DNA of 64,000 bases, from positions 143,490 to 207,489 of the IMG/VR virus record IMGVR_UViG_3300042544_001590; one strand, 5' to 3'. A program made the translations under genes and the position numbers. The notes under the pieces were generated by a model, which had not been told where the DNA came from, did not search any database, and worked only from the letters and a program-made list of their open reading frames with translations. Source of the stretch: a virus. The stretch's first letter is position 1. Each line of letters begins with the position of its first letter. Shown piece after piece: positions 15,911-23,462 of this stretch.

Positions 15911-16559
15911 ATTTGATGAATTGTATGAACAGGTGATTATTGAAAGTGGTCTTTCAAGAGTATGGAGAAAGATTCAAAATCATTCTTCTGGCACCATCAC
16001 GGCTTTTAGGGGTGATGTCCCATATCAGCAGAATATTAGAAATAATAAAAAGATACTTGCTTATCTACAATCTAAAGGATATTCGGTGACATCTATTATG
16101 GGGACATACATTGAAAATTTTAGAGATGAAGAAAAAAAGGAGGAGATTCACGCTAGAAATGCTGGAGGTGATCCATATGATCCCGAAGAAAGACATGTTC
16201 AAGAAAGATCATTTTTAGTAGTAAATGATAGGGTGGAAGGTGATGATGGTGGTAAATTGGCGCACGATCTTTTTAAATTGGGGGTAGCTTTTGATCAGGA
16301 TTCGGTTATGATTATTCCCGTTGGTGGTAATAACGCATATCTGTGGGGAACATCCAAAAGAGAAGAATCGTATCCCGGTTACAATATCAAAGCTCCAGTT
16401 GGTAGTGGTAAATATGGAAAAACATCAGGAGCATTTTTATCTAAGATTAAGGGGCGAGAATTCGCGTTTGAGGCTATCAAATCACCACAAACCATAAATG
16501 GCAAGCGTGGTCAAATGATTTCGTTGAAAGAAGTTAAGAAACAACTCAATGAAATATAA
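15900..16559 (+). CDS. Conserved phage domain with capsid-targeting-like N-terminus
   Basis: 219 residues from the ATG at 15900. The first 17 residues (MKNKFDELYEQVIIESG) are the clearest example of the shared peptide, with IIE before S as a prohead-protease-like site. The rest matches in outline an uncharacterised family widespread in phages and bacteria (DUF3293-like, by memory): GTITAFRGD, NNKKILAYLQSKGYSVTSIM, GTYIENF, RSFLVVND, FDQDSVMIIPVGG, AYLWGTSK. Other phage members lack the N-terminal tag, which suggests a tagged module. Function unknown. Confidence 0.7.
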   Translation: MKNKFDELYEQVIIESGLSRVWRKIQNHSSGTITAFRGDVPYQQNIRNNKKILAYLQSKGYSVTSIMGTYIENFRDEEKKEEIHARNAGGDPYDPEERHVQERSFLVVNDRVEGDDGGKLAHDLFKLGVAFDQDSVMIIPVGGNNAYLWGTSKREESYPGYNIKAPVGSGKYGKTSGAFLSKIKGREFAFEAIKSPQTINGKRGQMISLKEVKKQLNEI

Positions 16560-16950
16560 TATTTTTCTGGACGACATTCGGTTTCCCAAGGATGCTTTTC
16601 TCCAAAAAGAATTGGCATATCTCACGGAATATTCTAAAATTCCTGAAAACGAATGGGTGATCGTGAGGAATTATGAGGATTTTGTGAAAACGATTGAAGA
16701 ACGCGGTATTCCAGCGGCAGCGAGTTTTGATTGTGATTTAAATTCTGAACATTTTAGACATTATGTTAAGGATAGTATTAATTCCGGTATTTATGAATGG
16801 GAAAATTTCAAATCTAAATGTGGAATTCATTGTGCTTTATATTTGAAATCTTTATTGTGTGATGGAGATGACACAAAAGTTTTTATACATAGTGCTAATA
16901 TTATTGGTAGTATGATTATTAGAGAAATGATGAGGGCATATTTATTTTAA
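16549..16950 (+). CDS. Receiver-like protein of the cyclic-phosphate-processing (cREC) type
   Basis: 133 residues. YNIFLDDIRFPKDAF (acidic pair as in receiver domains), WVIVRNYEDFVKTIEERGIP and ASFDCDLNSEHF follow the layout of the cREC receiver-like family. That family is predicted from gene neighbourhoods to act in processing RNA 2',3'-cyclic phosphate ends. The C-terminal IHSANIIGSMIIREMM completes the alternating beta-alpha fold. In T4-like phages such proteins could take part in tRNA repair after host cleavage. It overlaps the tagged gene upstream by 11 nt and shares a TTAA with the convergent endonuclease gene. Confidence 0.65.
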   Translation: MKYNIFLDDIRFPKDAFLQKELAYLTEYSKIPENEWVIVRNYEDFVKTIEERGIPAAASFDCDLNSEHFRHYVKDSINSGIYEWENFKSKCGIHCALYLKSLLCDGDDTKVFIHSANIIGSMIIREMMRAYLF

Positions 16951-17909
16951 ATATTTTTATTTTTTGGGATTAAAATCCATCCTTTATGTATTCCTGTTTT
17001 TGATGGTTTGTTTTCTTTTCCAGCTTTTGCTAAAAAATTAAAATCCAAATTTTTTTCTCTACAAAATTCCGCGACATTATGTATTAAATATTCCTCTCCA
17101 GTGTAAATATTTTTAATAATTCTTTTAGTTTCTTGAAAAGAATCAATATTTTTTATAAATTTTTCATATTTTCTATCTAATCTAATAGATTTTGTAGAAT
17201 CTTTATAAATCCATTCCAAAAATTTGAATGCATCTTTTTGAATTGATATACTACAAAGGTTTACATATTTAGTATAATATATTTCTTGAGTTGTTATCTC
17301 TATGGTTTTTAGATAATCTTTAATAAAAATTAGACATTCTGAAGTGCTTAGAAGATTTATTCTGTATCTGTTATTGATAATAGTAACATTACCATCTCCA
17401 TCAAATATACCCCTAACGAAGTGTGAATAATATTTTTCTTCGATAATTGGAAATTTAAAAGATTTTGATTTATTTTCATCAACACCGTGATTTTTTATAT
17501 ATTGGCAAAATTCTTTAGAATTGACTTGTAAAAATTCTATATCATAGGTTTTTCCTGTACGTTTGTCATATCTATTGATACTTGAAATTGGACTTCCAGA
17601 ATCTATAGCCTTTTTAAATTTTGGTAAAACATCTTTATCCTTTACACCAATAGTTAATTTATAGCCAGATTTTTGAATACATCCATCTGCAACAATAAAA
17701 CCCAACCAGTAAGCTTTTTCGGCAGAATCAATTTTTTCGAAATATTTTATATCTAATGATCTTTTTCTCATAGGTGTTGGAATTCCATTAGAATCTAATA
17801 TTTTTTTGATATGTCTAACTGTTATGTTTAAATTCTTAGAAACCTTACTCAAACTTTGGAGCTTGAGGTATTCATCTATAACTGTTTGATGTTTTATAAA
17901 TTCTTTCAT
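16947..17909 (-). CDS. Free-standing LAGLIDADG homing endonuclease
   Basis: 320 residues. Two LAGLIDADG helices are visible: EKAYWLGFIVADGCIQ (about 58-73) and HFVRGIFDGDGNVTI (about 162-176), each with the acidic catalytic residue. The N-terminal 50 residues (LQSLSKVSKNLNITVRHIKK) look like a helix-turn-helix. The C-terminal region includes TKRIIKNIYTGEEYLIHNVAEF-type modular DNA-binding repeats. It is very AT-rich against its neighbours and opposite in strand to them, as expected of a recently arrived mobile gene. No intron boundary is visible, so it is probably free-standing. Confidence 0.85.
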   Translation of the reverse strand: MKEFIKHQTVIDEYLKLQSLSKVSKNLNITVRHIKKILDSNGIPTPMRKRSLDIKYFEKIDSAEKAYWLGFIVADGCIQKSGYKLTIGVKDKDVLPKFKKAIDSGSPISSINRYDKRTGKTYDIEFLQVNSKEFCQYIKNHGVDENKSKSFKFPIIEEKYYSHFVRGIFDGDGNVTIINNRYRINLLSTSECLIFIKDYLKTIEITTQEIYYTKYVNLCSISIQKDAFKFLEWIYKDSTKSIRLDRKYEKFIKNIDSFQETKRIIKNIYTGEEYLIHNVAEFCREKNLDFNFLAKAGKENKPSKTGIHKGWILIPKNKNI

Positions 17910-17992
17910 AATTATTCGGGTGTATGTTTATACTTAGTCTCCTAATCTAAAAAAACGCGTATTATCCGTGATATTATGAAAGAATATCTTGC

Positions 17993-18019
17993 TTGACATC
18001 CAAAATTCTTCATTAAGTA
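17993..18019 (+). promoter_or_regulatory. Composite early/late promoter
   Basis: TTGACA (17993-17998) is followed after 15 nt by TAAGTA (18014-18019), then 5 nt to the ATG at 18025. The downstream part, TTAAGTA (18013-18019), also fits the late-box variant used before 49394 and 59773. Confidence 0.5.
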
Positions 18020-18024
18020 TTAAC

Positions 18025-18375
18025 ATGAAGAACAACGTAAGCACACAGGGGTATTTCATCAAGAGACTTAGAGATTCTGGATTCGCTACCATCAAGCTGT
18101 TTGACAATTATGCACAACACGATCCTCGCAAGTGGTCGATCATGGTCGATCCCAATAATACTTCCGTGATCATCACTTGTTACCAGAACAAGGAAGCTGT
18201 GGGTGATGTGATGTTTGAGTTCAATGATGGGGGTAATCGCTTCATTAAGAACTTTAATCTCAAGACGCAGAGCATGGAAATCGTTGTCACCACCCTGATT
18301 GAAAAAGGGGTGGAGCAAATGAATATCAACTCTGAGTATGTAAAGTCTAAGTATGAATATGGCCAAGAAGGATGA
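18025..18375 (+). CDS. Hypothetical protein in primase operon
   Basis: 116 residues. Beta-rich segments (GYFIKRLRDSGFATIKLFDN, RKWSIMVDPNNTSVIITCYQ) suggest a small globular protein. The ATG at 18025 is chosen because of the promoter spacing. It is the first gene of the run that leads to the primase. Function unknown. Confidence 0.65.
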   Translation: MKNNVSTQGYFIKRLRDSGFATIKLFDNYAQHDPRKWSIMVDPNNTSVIITCYQNKEAVGDVMFEFNDGGNRFIKNFNLKTQSMEIVVTTLIEKGVEQMNINSEYVKSKYEYGQEG

Positions 18376-18676
18376 TGATCAACCGGAGGAAATCTTCAAG
18401 GATGAGCAGGTTTTGGAAGTTCTTCGGGAATCCCTGAAAAAGAAGCTTAGGAATGAGCGTAAGAAAGGTTCTCCACCACTGACAAATGATGCTCTGAAGG
18501 CTATTTTAAAGGAGTTCATGGTTTGTGGGAAACTTTTCGGATATGATCTGGATGGGAATGTCGTGGAAATCGCATTCCACGACAATAAGATGGAGGATAA
18601 TGCCATGCAGAACCTTTTTATTCAGAAATTTGGAGAGTTCATGGCTGGTAGGATGAATATTTTGGATGATTTTTAA
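18353..18676 (+). CDS. Conserved small phage protein in primase operon
   Basis: 107 residues (start at 18353 or, two codons later, 18359). A charged N-terminus precedes TNDALKAILKEFMVCGKLFG, YDLDGNVVEIAF and NKMEDNAMQNLFIQKFGEF. Similar small proteins occur in large phages, but none I recall has an assigned function. It overlaps the previous gene by 23 nt. The next junction element begins at its stop. Confidence 0.65.
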   Translation: MNMAKKDDDQPEEIFKDEQVLEVLRESLKKKLRNERKKGSPPLTNDALKAILKEFMVCGKLFGYDLDGNVVEIAFHDNKMEDNAMQNLFIQKFGEFMAGRMNILDDF

Positions 18677-18688
18677 AAACTAGATTAC
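18673..18688 (+). promoter_or_regulatory. Repeated junction element, copy 3
   Basis: TTAAAAACTAGATTAC, one change from copy 1. It includes the upstream stop codon in a different frame from copies 1 and 2, so the conservation is at DNA level and not due to coding. ATG follows at 18698. Confidence 0.55.
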
Positions 18689-18697
18689 CATCCACGT

Positions 18698-18856
18698 ATG
18701 GGAAATTACAACATATACGAAATCGAAACATTTGACGATAAGTGTCCGAATTGTGGATTGGATATTTACCAATTATTACACGTTGAAGAGTGGGGTAGGA
18801 CTTTTTGTGTCGATTGTTTGGACAGAGAACTTGAAAAATATGATAAACATTTTTAA
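18698..18856 (+). CDS. 52-residue zinc-ribbon-like protein
   Basis: Two Cys pairs, KCPNCG (16-20) and FCVDCLDRE (37-45), are separated by about 17 residues, as in small treble-clef or ribbon zinc proteins. It overlaps the next gene by 17 nt. A small nucleic-acid-binding or protein-interaction role is likely. The actual partner is unknown. Confidence 0.65.
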   Translation: MGNYNIYEIETFDDKCPNCGLDIYQLLHVEEWGRTFCVDCLDRELEKYDKHF

Positions 18857-19115
18857 AAAACAAAAGATCAAAAAAGGTGACGTTTACGCAGTCCAAACTG
18901 GTGATTTCGTTGGGCAGCTATTCAATTTCATTAAAAAAGATGGGGATGATTACGTGTTTCTCTCCGTTCCAGATATAAAAATCCAAAGGGTTCCGATAGA
19001 AAAATTTGACTTTGGCAAAGAACATGAGATTATCGAATTCGTTGAACATCTCCCAAAAAATATCCGCCGCGTTATCGAAGCCCAATACGAAGTCCTTGCA
19101 AAAGAGGATGATTGA
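18840..19115 (+). CDS. Hypothetical protein upstream of primase
   Basis: 91 residues from the ATG at 18840. Beta-rich N-terminal part (KKGDVYAVQTGDFVGQLFNF, then DYVFLSVPDIKIQRVP) and a helical C-terminus. It overlaps the preceding zinc-ribbon gene and the primase start (GATGATTGA), so it is translated together with them. Function unknown. Confidence 0.65.
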   Translation: MINIFKKQKIKKGDVYAVQTGDFVGQLFNFIKKDGDDYVFLSVPDIKIQRVPIEKFDFGKEHEIIEFVEHLPKNIRRVIEAQYEVLAKEDD

Positions 19116-20130
19116 GTTTCCCACGGATTATGTGGTGTCCAAATTCTACGAATATGGATATAAAGTTTCTTTTAGCTCCCATAATGGAAATTATAATTGC
19201 TGTTGCCCCATATGCAGAGAGGGTAAAAGCTGGGGCAAAAAGAAAAGATGTTTCTACATTCCCGAAAATGACAATATCTTCTGTCATAATTGCGGTTGGT
19301 CGTCCAAACCTTTCAAATGGATTAAGGAAGTGTCGGGACTGTCATTCAATCAGATGGTGGATGAAATCGAGAAAGGTAATTACGGGATGATAAATGTCAT
19401 GGACATGGAGGATAAGCAGGAAAAGCCCAAATCAGCATCCCTACCCATTGATAGTATCAACTTATTTGATAAAACCCAGACGGATTACTACAAGAACAAT
19501 AAGATCGTCCAAAAAGCTCTGGCTTACATCAAGGAAAGACGGCTGGATACCGCTGTAAATCGACCAGATGCCTTCTACATCTCTTTGAAGGATGAGAAGC
19601 ATGATAAGCGTCTGGTGATCCCCTTCAAGGACGAGACGGGCAAGATTGTTTATTACCAAAGCAGACGATTGATGGATGATGAATCTCCTTCTTATCTCTC
19701 AAAAGATGGGGGTGACAAGAGTATCTTTGGAATTGAGCGCATATCCCCCGATCTGGATAAGGTTTTCCTTATTGAAGGTCCATTGGATGCCTGTTTTGTT
19801 AAAAATGGGCTTGGTCTGGGGGGTATTACTAAGGGAGATCAGCTTTTCACCGCATATCAACAGGAACAGATGGATGGTCTGAAGTTCTTTGAGCGTATTT
19901 GGGTGTTGGACTCGCAGTGGATAGATGAAACGGCGCGAAAGAAGACCCTAAAGCTCATAGAAATGGGGGAAAAGGTGTTTATCTGGCCTGAATACGATGG
20001 TAAACGCTTTAAAGACATAAATGCCGTGTGTATGGCTTATGAAATGAACGAATATCCCACAGATTTGATTTTAAAAAATAGCTGCAAAGGTTTGGCAGCT
20101 ACGGTAAAAATGAAAATGATTAAAAACTAG
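19108..20130 (+). CDS. 61: DNA primase (gp61-like)
   Basis: 340 residues, equal in size to T4 gp61 (342). It makes RNA primers for lagging-strand synthesis with the helicase. The N-terminal zinc site has Cys at 31-33 and 36 (NCCCPICREG) and at 59 and 62 (IFCHNCGW). The TOPRIM core has VFLIEGPLDACFV (the conserved Glu) and later WVLDSQWID, the acidic metal motif. ATG 19108 is chosen because it overlaps the previous stop and puts the zinc domain at the usual distance. Confidence 0.9.
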   Translation: MIEFPTDYVVSKFYEYGYKVSFSSHNGNYNCCCPICREGKSWGKKKRCFYIPENDNIFCHNCGWSSKPFKWIKEVSGLSFNQMVDEIEKGNYGMINVMDMEDKQEKPKSASLPIDSINLFDKTQTDYYKNNKIVQKALAYIKERRLDTAVNRPDAFYISLKDEKHDKRLVIPFKDETGKIVYYQSRRLMDDESPSYLSKDGGDKSIFGIERISPDLDKVFLIEGPLDACFVKNGLGLGGITKGDQLFTAYQQEQMDGLKFFERIWVLDSQWIDETARKKTLKLIEMGEKVFIWPEYDGKRFKDINAVCMAYEMNEYPTDLILKNSCKGLAATVKMKMIKN

Positions 20131-20135
20131 AATAT
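20120..20135 (+). promoter_or_regulatory. Repeated junction element, copy 4
   Basis: TTAAAAACTAGAATAT overlaps the primase stop and lies 9 nt before the ATG at 20145. Confidence 0.55.
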
Positions 20136-20144
20136 ACTACGATT

Positions 20145-20477
20145 ATGGAAATTGAAATTTTTGACCAACAAATTATTCAAAAAAAGTGGAAAAATTATGA
20201 TGCTCATACGCAAGATTATTTACCACATATTGGTTACGGTGCGTCTGGTACATATGACTCTATAACAAAAAAGGGAACGATTAGATCGTATATGAAAAAA
20301 TGTAAGGAACTTGAAAAGGCAGGTTACAAAAATTTAAAATTTTGTAACGGGGGCGATGACGACTGGTTGGTGGTAGATCACGATGCCAAAGAATTTGGAT
20401 TTTTTGAAGATTACGCTCCCTCTTTAGAAAGGGCTGTGAAATTTGACAACCTCACCACACTTTGGAATAATCATTGA
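20145..20477 (+). CDS. Hypothetical protein
   Basis: 110 residues, rich in Lys, Tyr and Asp, with segments YLPHIGYGASGTYDSIT and CNGGDDDWLVVDHDAKEFGF. It appears globular, with no recognised family. It converges with the late minus-strand gene at 20471; the two overlap by 7 nt at their stops. Confidence 0.6.
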   Translation: MEIEIFDQQIIQKKWKNYDAHTQDYLPHIGYGASGTYDSITKKGTIRSYMKKCKELEKAGYKNLKFCNGGDDDWLVVDHDAKEFGFFEDYAPSLERAVKFDNLTTLWNNH

Positions 20478-20887
20478 GACTTTTTAGCAGTCATAAACGA
20501 TTGTTGAAGAGCAGCAAGATCAGAAGCAATGCGACCAATCTTCACTTGTTGATTCTTCAGATTGCCCAACATCGACTCAGGATTGGCGGTAGCCAGAACG
20601 CTCTGAATGCTGTTTGGTTGATCACCATTGAGATAACCAAGGAACTTATCAATATTTGCATTCCACTTATCAACAACACTAACCATTTGCTCATTCTGAC
20701 GAGCCATAGCATCCCCAATCTCATCAACAGCGGATGGATCAACTTCCATATCCACATCATAATCATCCATGGCAACATCGTCGTCTAAGGACATCTCAGC
20801 AGCATCGCGCTCCAAATCAGGATCGATGTCAAGTTGGGGAGCTTCTTGGAGAATACGGAGGAATTTAGCGTGGAATTTATTAGCCAT
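20471..20887 (-). CDS. Acidic late protein with capsid-targeting-like N-terminus
   Basis: 138 residues. MANKFHAKFLRILQEAPQLD matches the shared peptide with LQE before A as a possible protease site. It is followed by a strongly acidic, Met/Asp/Val-rich stretch (AMDDYDVDMEVDPSAVDEIG) and a C-terminal helix. Small acidic head-core proteins such as T4 gp67 and gp68 have this character. The late box lies 5 nt upstream. I infer a prohead-core or internal protein. Confidence 0.65.
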   Translation of the reverse strand: MANKFHAKFLRILQEAPQLDIDPDLERDAAEMSLDDDVAMDDYDVDMEVDPSAVDEIGDAMARQNEQMVSVVDKWNANIDKFLGYLNGDQPNSIQSVLATANPESMLGNLKNQQVKIGRIASDLAALQQSFMTAKKSQ

Positions 20888-20892
20888 ACCTT

Positions 20893-20915
20893 TATTTAGT
20901 CAAAAGTGTTAAATA
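20893..20915. promoter_or_regulatory. Divergent pair of late promoters
   Basis: Minus strand: CTAAATA (20893-20899), 5 nt before the ATG at 20887. Plus strand: TTAAATA (20909-20915), 5 nt (TCTAT) before the ATG at 20921. The plus-strand box favours ATG 20921 over an upstream GTG at 20906. Confidence 0.7.
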
Positions 20916-20920
20916 TCTAT

Positions 20921-21271
20921 ATGTCTGCTTCAAATTCTCCCTATTCCACCGCAATCGCCTCTGGTGCCATTGATTTCGACTTTGAAAGTTCGTTGAATCC
21001 TTCGGAACAGATGCGAAAATACAAGACGGATGAGAAAGAAGCCAAGGCTCCCCACACTTTACCGTTTGAATTCGGAGAATTGCCCCAACAAATGGCAAAT
21101 ATCGTGGATAATGCGTTTGCAGCGTCCAAAAATCTGGAAAATCTCCTGAAAATGGAGGAATTCCAGAAAAACGGGGAACTCATCAAGCTCAAGGGTAATC
21201 TGGAGAAGATGATCATGTATTTGATGCAGAACGGGGATAAAACGCTTGAGAAATTCACGATTGGTGTTTAA
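20921..21271 (+). CDS. Late hypothetical protein
   Basis: 116 residues. The N-terminus is Ser/Ala-rich (SASNSPYSTAIASGAIDFDF). The remainder is a long amphipathic helical region (ANIVDNAFAASKNLENLLKM, later KLKGNLEKMIMYLMQ). Expression from a late box suggests a structural or assembly role. No family recognised. It ends at copy 5 of the junction element. Confidence 0.6.
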   Translation: MSASNSPYSTAIASGAIDFDFESSLNPSEQMRKYKTDEKEAKAPHTLPFEFGELPQQMANIVDNAFAASKNLENLLKMEEFQKNGELIKLKGNLEKMIMYLMQNGDKTLEKFTIGV

Positions 21272-21283
21272 AAACTAGACTAC
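21268..21283 (+). promoter_or_regulatory. Repeated junction element, copy 5
   Basis: TTAAAAACTAGACTAC, one change from copy 1, beginning in the stop codon of the late gene and 8 nt before the ATG at 21292. Confidence 0.55.
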
Positions 21284-21291
21284 AATAGGGT

Positions 21292-21462
21292 ATGACTTCA
21301 AAAACACTTCAAGACTTCCCCAGAGATGAGCAACTTGCGATTCTGAAAGATATCTGTAACAAAATTTATATCGCTCGGAACATTTCAATGTCTCCTGACA
21401 CGATTATTGAGAATCTGGAAGAGATTGATAGGCTTTTTCGAGATAACGAAAATTATAATTGA
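21292..21462 (+). CDS. 56-residue hypothetical protein
   Basis: Begins MTSKTLQDFPRDEQLAILKD. Helical, acidic, with one Cys in ILKDICNKIYIARNISM. It follows the junction element and precedes a small operon of unknown genes. No function recognised. Confidence 0.55.
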   Translation: MTSKTLQDFPRDEQLAILKDICNKIYIARNISMSPDTIIENLEEIDRLFRDNENYN

Positions 21463-21495
21463 TGGTAATAAGTGGCACATATCCAAGGTAAAATA

Positions 21496-21879
21496 ATGAA
21501 AAATCAGCAAAAATGGCTAACATCCAAGCTCAAAGGTTCTTGGGTGGACAAGGATGGACTATTGGAAATATGTATTTTTGAATCTCTTGTTCATTTTGTG
21601 GAGAAAGAGCGTGGTCTTTGTGATAATCTTGATGAATTATACAAAGAACAACTTGAGAAAGGGTATGTGACGCAAGAGACTGTTGATCTAATCAAGACCA
21701 GAGAAGGATTACTCAAACATTGCTACGATTGGATTAAAGTGGAGCGGGTTGAAATACAAAAATTGCTTGACTCTATTGAGGATTGGAGAGAATATGAGCG
21801 GATTGAACAAGAACTTTATGATGAGGATTCAGCGGTAATGAAAATTATCATTGAACAGCGCGGATACCTCTGGACATGA
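21496..21879 (+). CDS. Hypothetical helical protein
   Basis: 127 residues from the ATG at 21496, preferred over GTG 21472 because AAGG lies about 8 nt upstream. Features: NQQKWLTSKLKGSWVDKDGL, then LLEICIFESLVHFVEKERG and long charged helices. It overlaps the membrane protein gene downstream by 4 nt. Unknown function. Confidence 0.6.
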   Translation: MKNQQKWLTSKLKGSWVDKDGLLEICIFESLVHFVEKERGLCDNLDELYKEQLEKGYVTQETVDLIKTREGLLKHCYDWIKVERVEIQKLLDSIEDWREYERIEQELYDEDSAVMKIIIEQRGYLWT

Positions 21880-22418
21880 AAATTATGAACGAAAAAACAA
21901 AAAGAATAGGATTGCAAATATTGGGAGGAATTGGCATTTCCCTCGGATTGGCATTCGGGTTGACTACAAATGAGACAGATTTCCTACGGTATTTCGTATT
22001 ATCTATGATTGGATGTGTAGTGGGAATGTTCTGGTGGGACAACCGCAAGCAAAAGGATGACAGGGTTGCCGATTTAGAGAACCAGCTTGAGAAAAAGCAG
22101 ACTGATGAGCGTGTGATTGCTCTGGAAAAGATGCTTCAGGAAGCGGATGGCGTGATGGTTGAACAGGAGGATGTGATTAAAAACTACGAGAGTATGTTGG
22201 ACGAAGCGACTGTTAGATTTCCCTGCAATTGTGGACAGAACATGTTTGAGGGGATATTCAAACCGGAGGAGGAATATGAAGTGAAATGTGATGCCTGTAA
22301 CAACACGTATTCCGTCACTCTAAAGATTGATAGCATACTAATTACCGAACCAATTGAAGACTTGAACATAGATAATCTAATTAAAACAAAACTGAATGAT
22401 AACAATAAAAACAAATAA
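21876..22418 (+). CDS. Membrane-anchored coiled-coil protein with zinc ribbon
   Basis: 180 residues. Two hydrophobic segments (about 12-30, LQILGGIGISLGLAFGL, and 37-54, YFVLSMIGCVVGMFWW) form a hairpin anchor. They are followed by a charged coiled coil (about 60-115) and a C-terminal ribbon with CNCGQNMF and CDACNNTY pairs (about 127-152). Such a layout places a zinc-binding head in the cytoplasm on a membrane stalk. I do not recognise the family. Possible roles include membrane sensing or superinfection exclusion, but only by architecture. Confidence 0.65.
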   Translation: MKIMNEKTKRIGLQILGGIGISLGLAFGLTTNETDFLRYFVLSMIGCVVGMFWWDNRKQKDDRVADLENQLEKKQTDERVIALEKMLQEADGVMVEQEDVIKNYESMLDEATVRFPCNCGQNMFEGIFKPEEEYEVKCDACNNTYSVTLKIDSILITEPIEDLNIDNLIKTKLNDNNKNK

Positions 22419-22626
22419 AAAGGGGTTGGTCAAAATGACCATGGAGGAATTTGCAAAATGGGCTTGCTTGGTGGAAGCATTCCATTTCATTCAACAGAGG
22501 GCGGAAGAGCTTGAAGTGAATCCAATCAACATGATCAAACCAGCAGCAATCGAAAAGTATATTGAGGAAAGATTTGAGGCAATGCTTTGGGACACTCGGA
22601 TTGAACATCAATTAGGAAATATTTGA
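22396..22626 (+). CDS. Small hypothetical protein
   Basis: 76 residues from ATG 22396, or 63 from ATG 22435 (MTMEEFAKWACLVEAFHFIQ), which begins at the first recognisably globular residues. Helical, ending RFEAMLWDTRIEHQLGN. It converges with the late glycosyltransferase gene, overlapping it by 15 nt. Function unknown. Confidence 0.5.
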   Translation: MITIKTNKKGLVKMTMEEFAKWACLVEAFHFIQQRAEELEVNPINMIKPAAIEKYIEERFEAMLWDTRIEHQLGNI

Positions 22627-23451
22627 TAACATAACAGCTTCCACTTCAATCTTGTTCATATCATCCACGGATACAACACTTTTGAACTGTTCCTTGAGAA
22701 CTTTGGTATCCTGTCCCAATTCGTGGTGTCCAATCATGTAATTGCGGAAGCGATCCTTTAGGTCGTTCTTGTATGGAATGCCAGCGGGACGTTCAAAGCG
22801 GTGTAGCCAGCGCAGGAAGGGCAAGCAGAGCGTCTTCTTACCGTGTTGGCGATACTTCTCATGGATATACTTCTCCTCGCCTCCAAAGCCCCGAAACGCC
22901 TTGTTAAAGCCCAACCATGAGTCTGTTCTACAAGAGAACAATCCCATGCCTTGGGCTGGTATTTCAAATGGGGGAGCATCAACATCCTTTCCTCTTTCAT
23001 CTGTTTGCCAAGTTCCCCACATGTGGGAACTCCAAGTGTCGTCAAAGTGGGTGGAATAATGATGGAAATCGTCATATAGTAATGGACCTTGTAAAAGATT
23101 TCCAGCATCTCCCCCACAATCATACAAATGAATCAGCTTTTTCAAAGCACCGGGGACGATCATCACATGACTGTCCATGCAAAGGGTGTATGGGGTATCG
23201 GACAGGGAAAAAACCTTATTTTTAACGGTTGATGCGTTGTATTTGGTGAATGGTAGATACTGATAGGGTTCCTTGATCCAATTTGTCAGATTTCTATTTG
23301 ATTGTCCATGGGGGGAATCTGGATTATTATCAATGATAATAAATTCAATATTATTTAGGACTTCTCGATGATATGTTCTAATGGCTTGAATGCTGAAATA
23401 TAATCCGTCGTAATCATTGTAGGTGGGAATACCAATCGTGAGTTTTCGCAT
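22612..23451 (-). CDS. Family 2 glycosyltransferase
   Basis: 279 residues. KLTIGIPTYNDYDGLYFSI (about 3-21) and FIIIDNNPDSPHG (about 37-49) are the nucleotide-sugar-binding strands of a GT-A fold. TLCMDSHVMIVPGAL (about 88-102) carries a D-S-H in place of DXD. HMWGTWQTDERGKD and RGFGGEEKYIHEKYRQHGKK follow, the latter like the acceptor-side catalytic region of GT2 enzymes. It is the last gene of the minus-strand tail block, directly downstream of the Thr-rich protein, so it probably acts late. I infer modification of a virion protein or of the host surface. Confidence 0.8.
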   Translation of the reverse strand: MRKLTIGIPTYNDYDGLYFSIQAIRTYHREVLNNIEFIIIDNNPDSPHGQSNRNLTNWIKEPYQYLPFTKYNASTVKNKVFSLSDTPYTLCMDSHVMIVPGALKKLIHLYDCGGDAGNLLQGPLLYDDFHHYSTHFDDTWSSHMWGTWQTDERGKDVDAPPFEIPAQGMGLFSCRTDSWLGFNKAFRGFGGEEKYIHEKYRQHGKKTLCLPFLRWLHRFERPAGIPYKNDLKDRFRNYMIGHHELGQDTKVLKEQFKSVVSVDDMNKIEVEAVMLSNIS

Positions 23452-23462
23452 GTGAATAATTA

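Noticed and set aside
16947-17909. Group I intron around the LAGLIDADG gene
   Set aside because: Neighbouring genes on both sides are intact and unrelated, and no interrupted gene or exon pair is visible, so the endonuclease is taken as free-standing.
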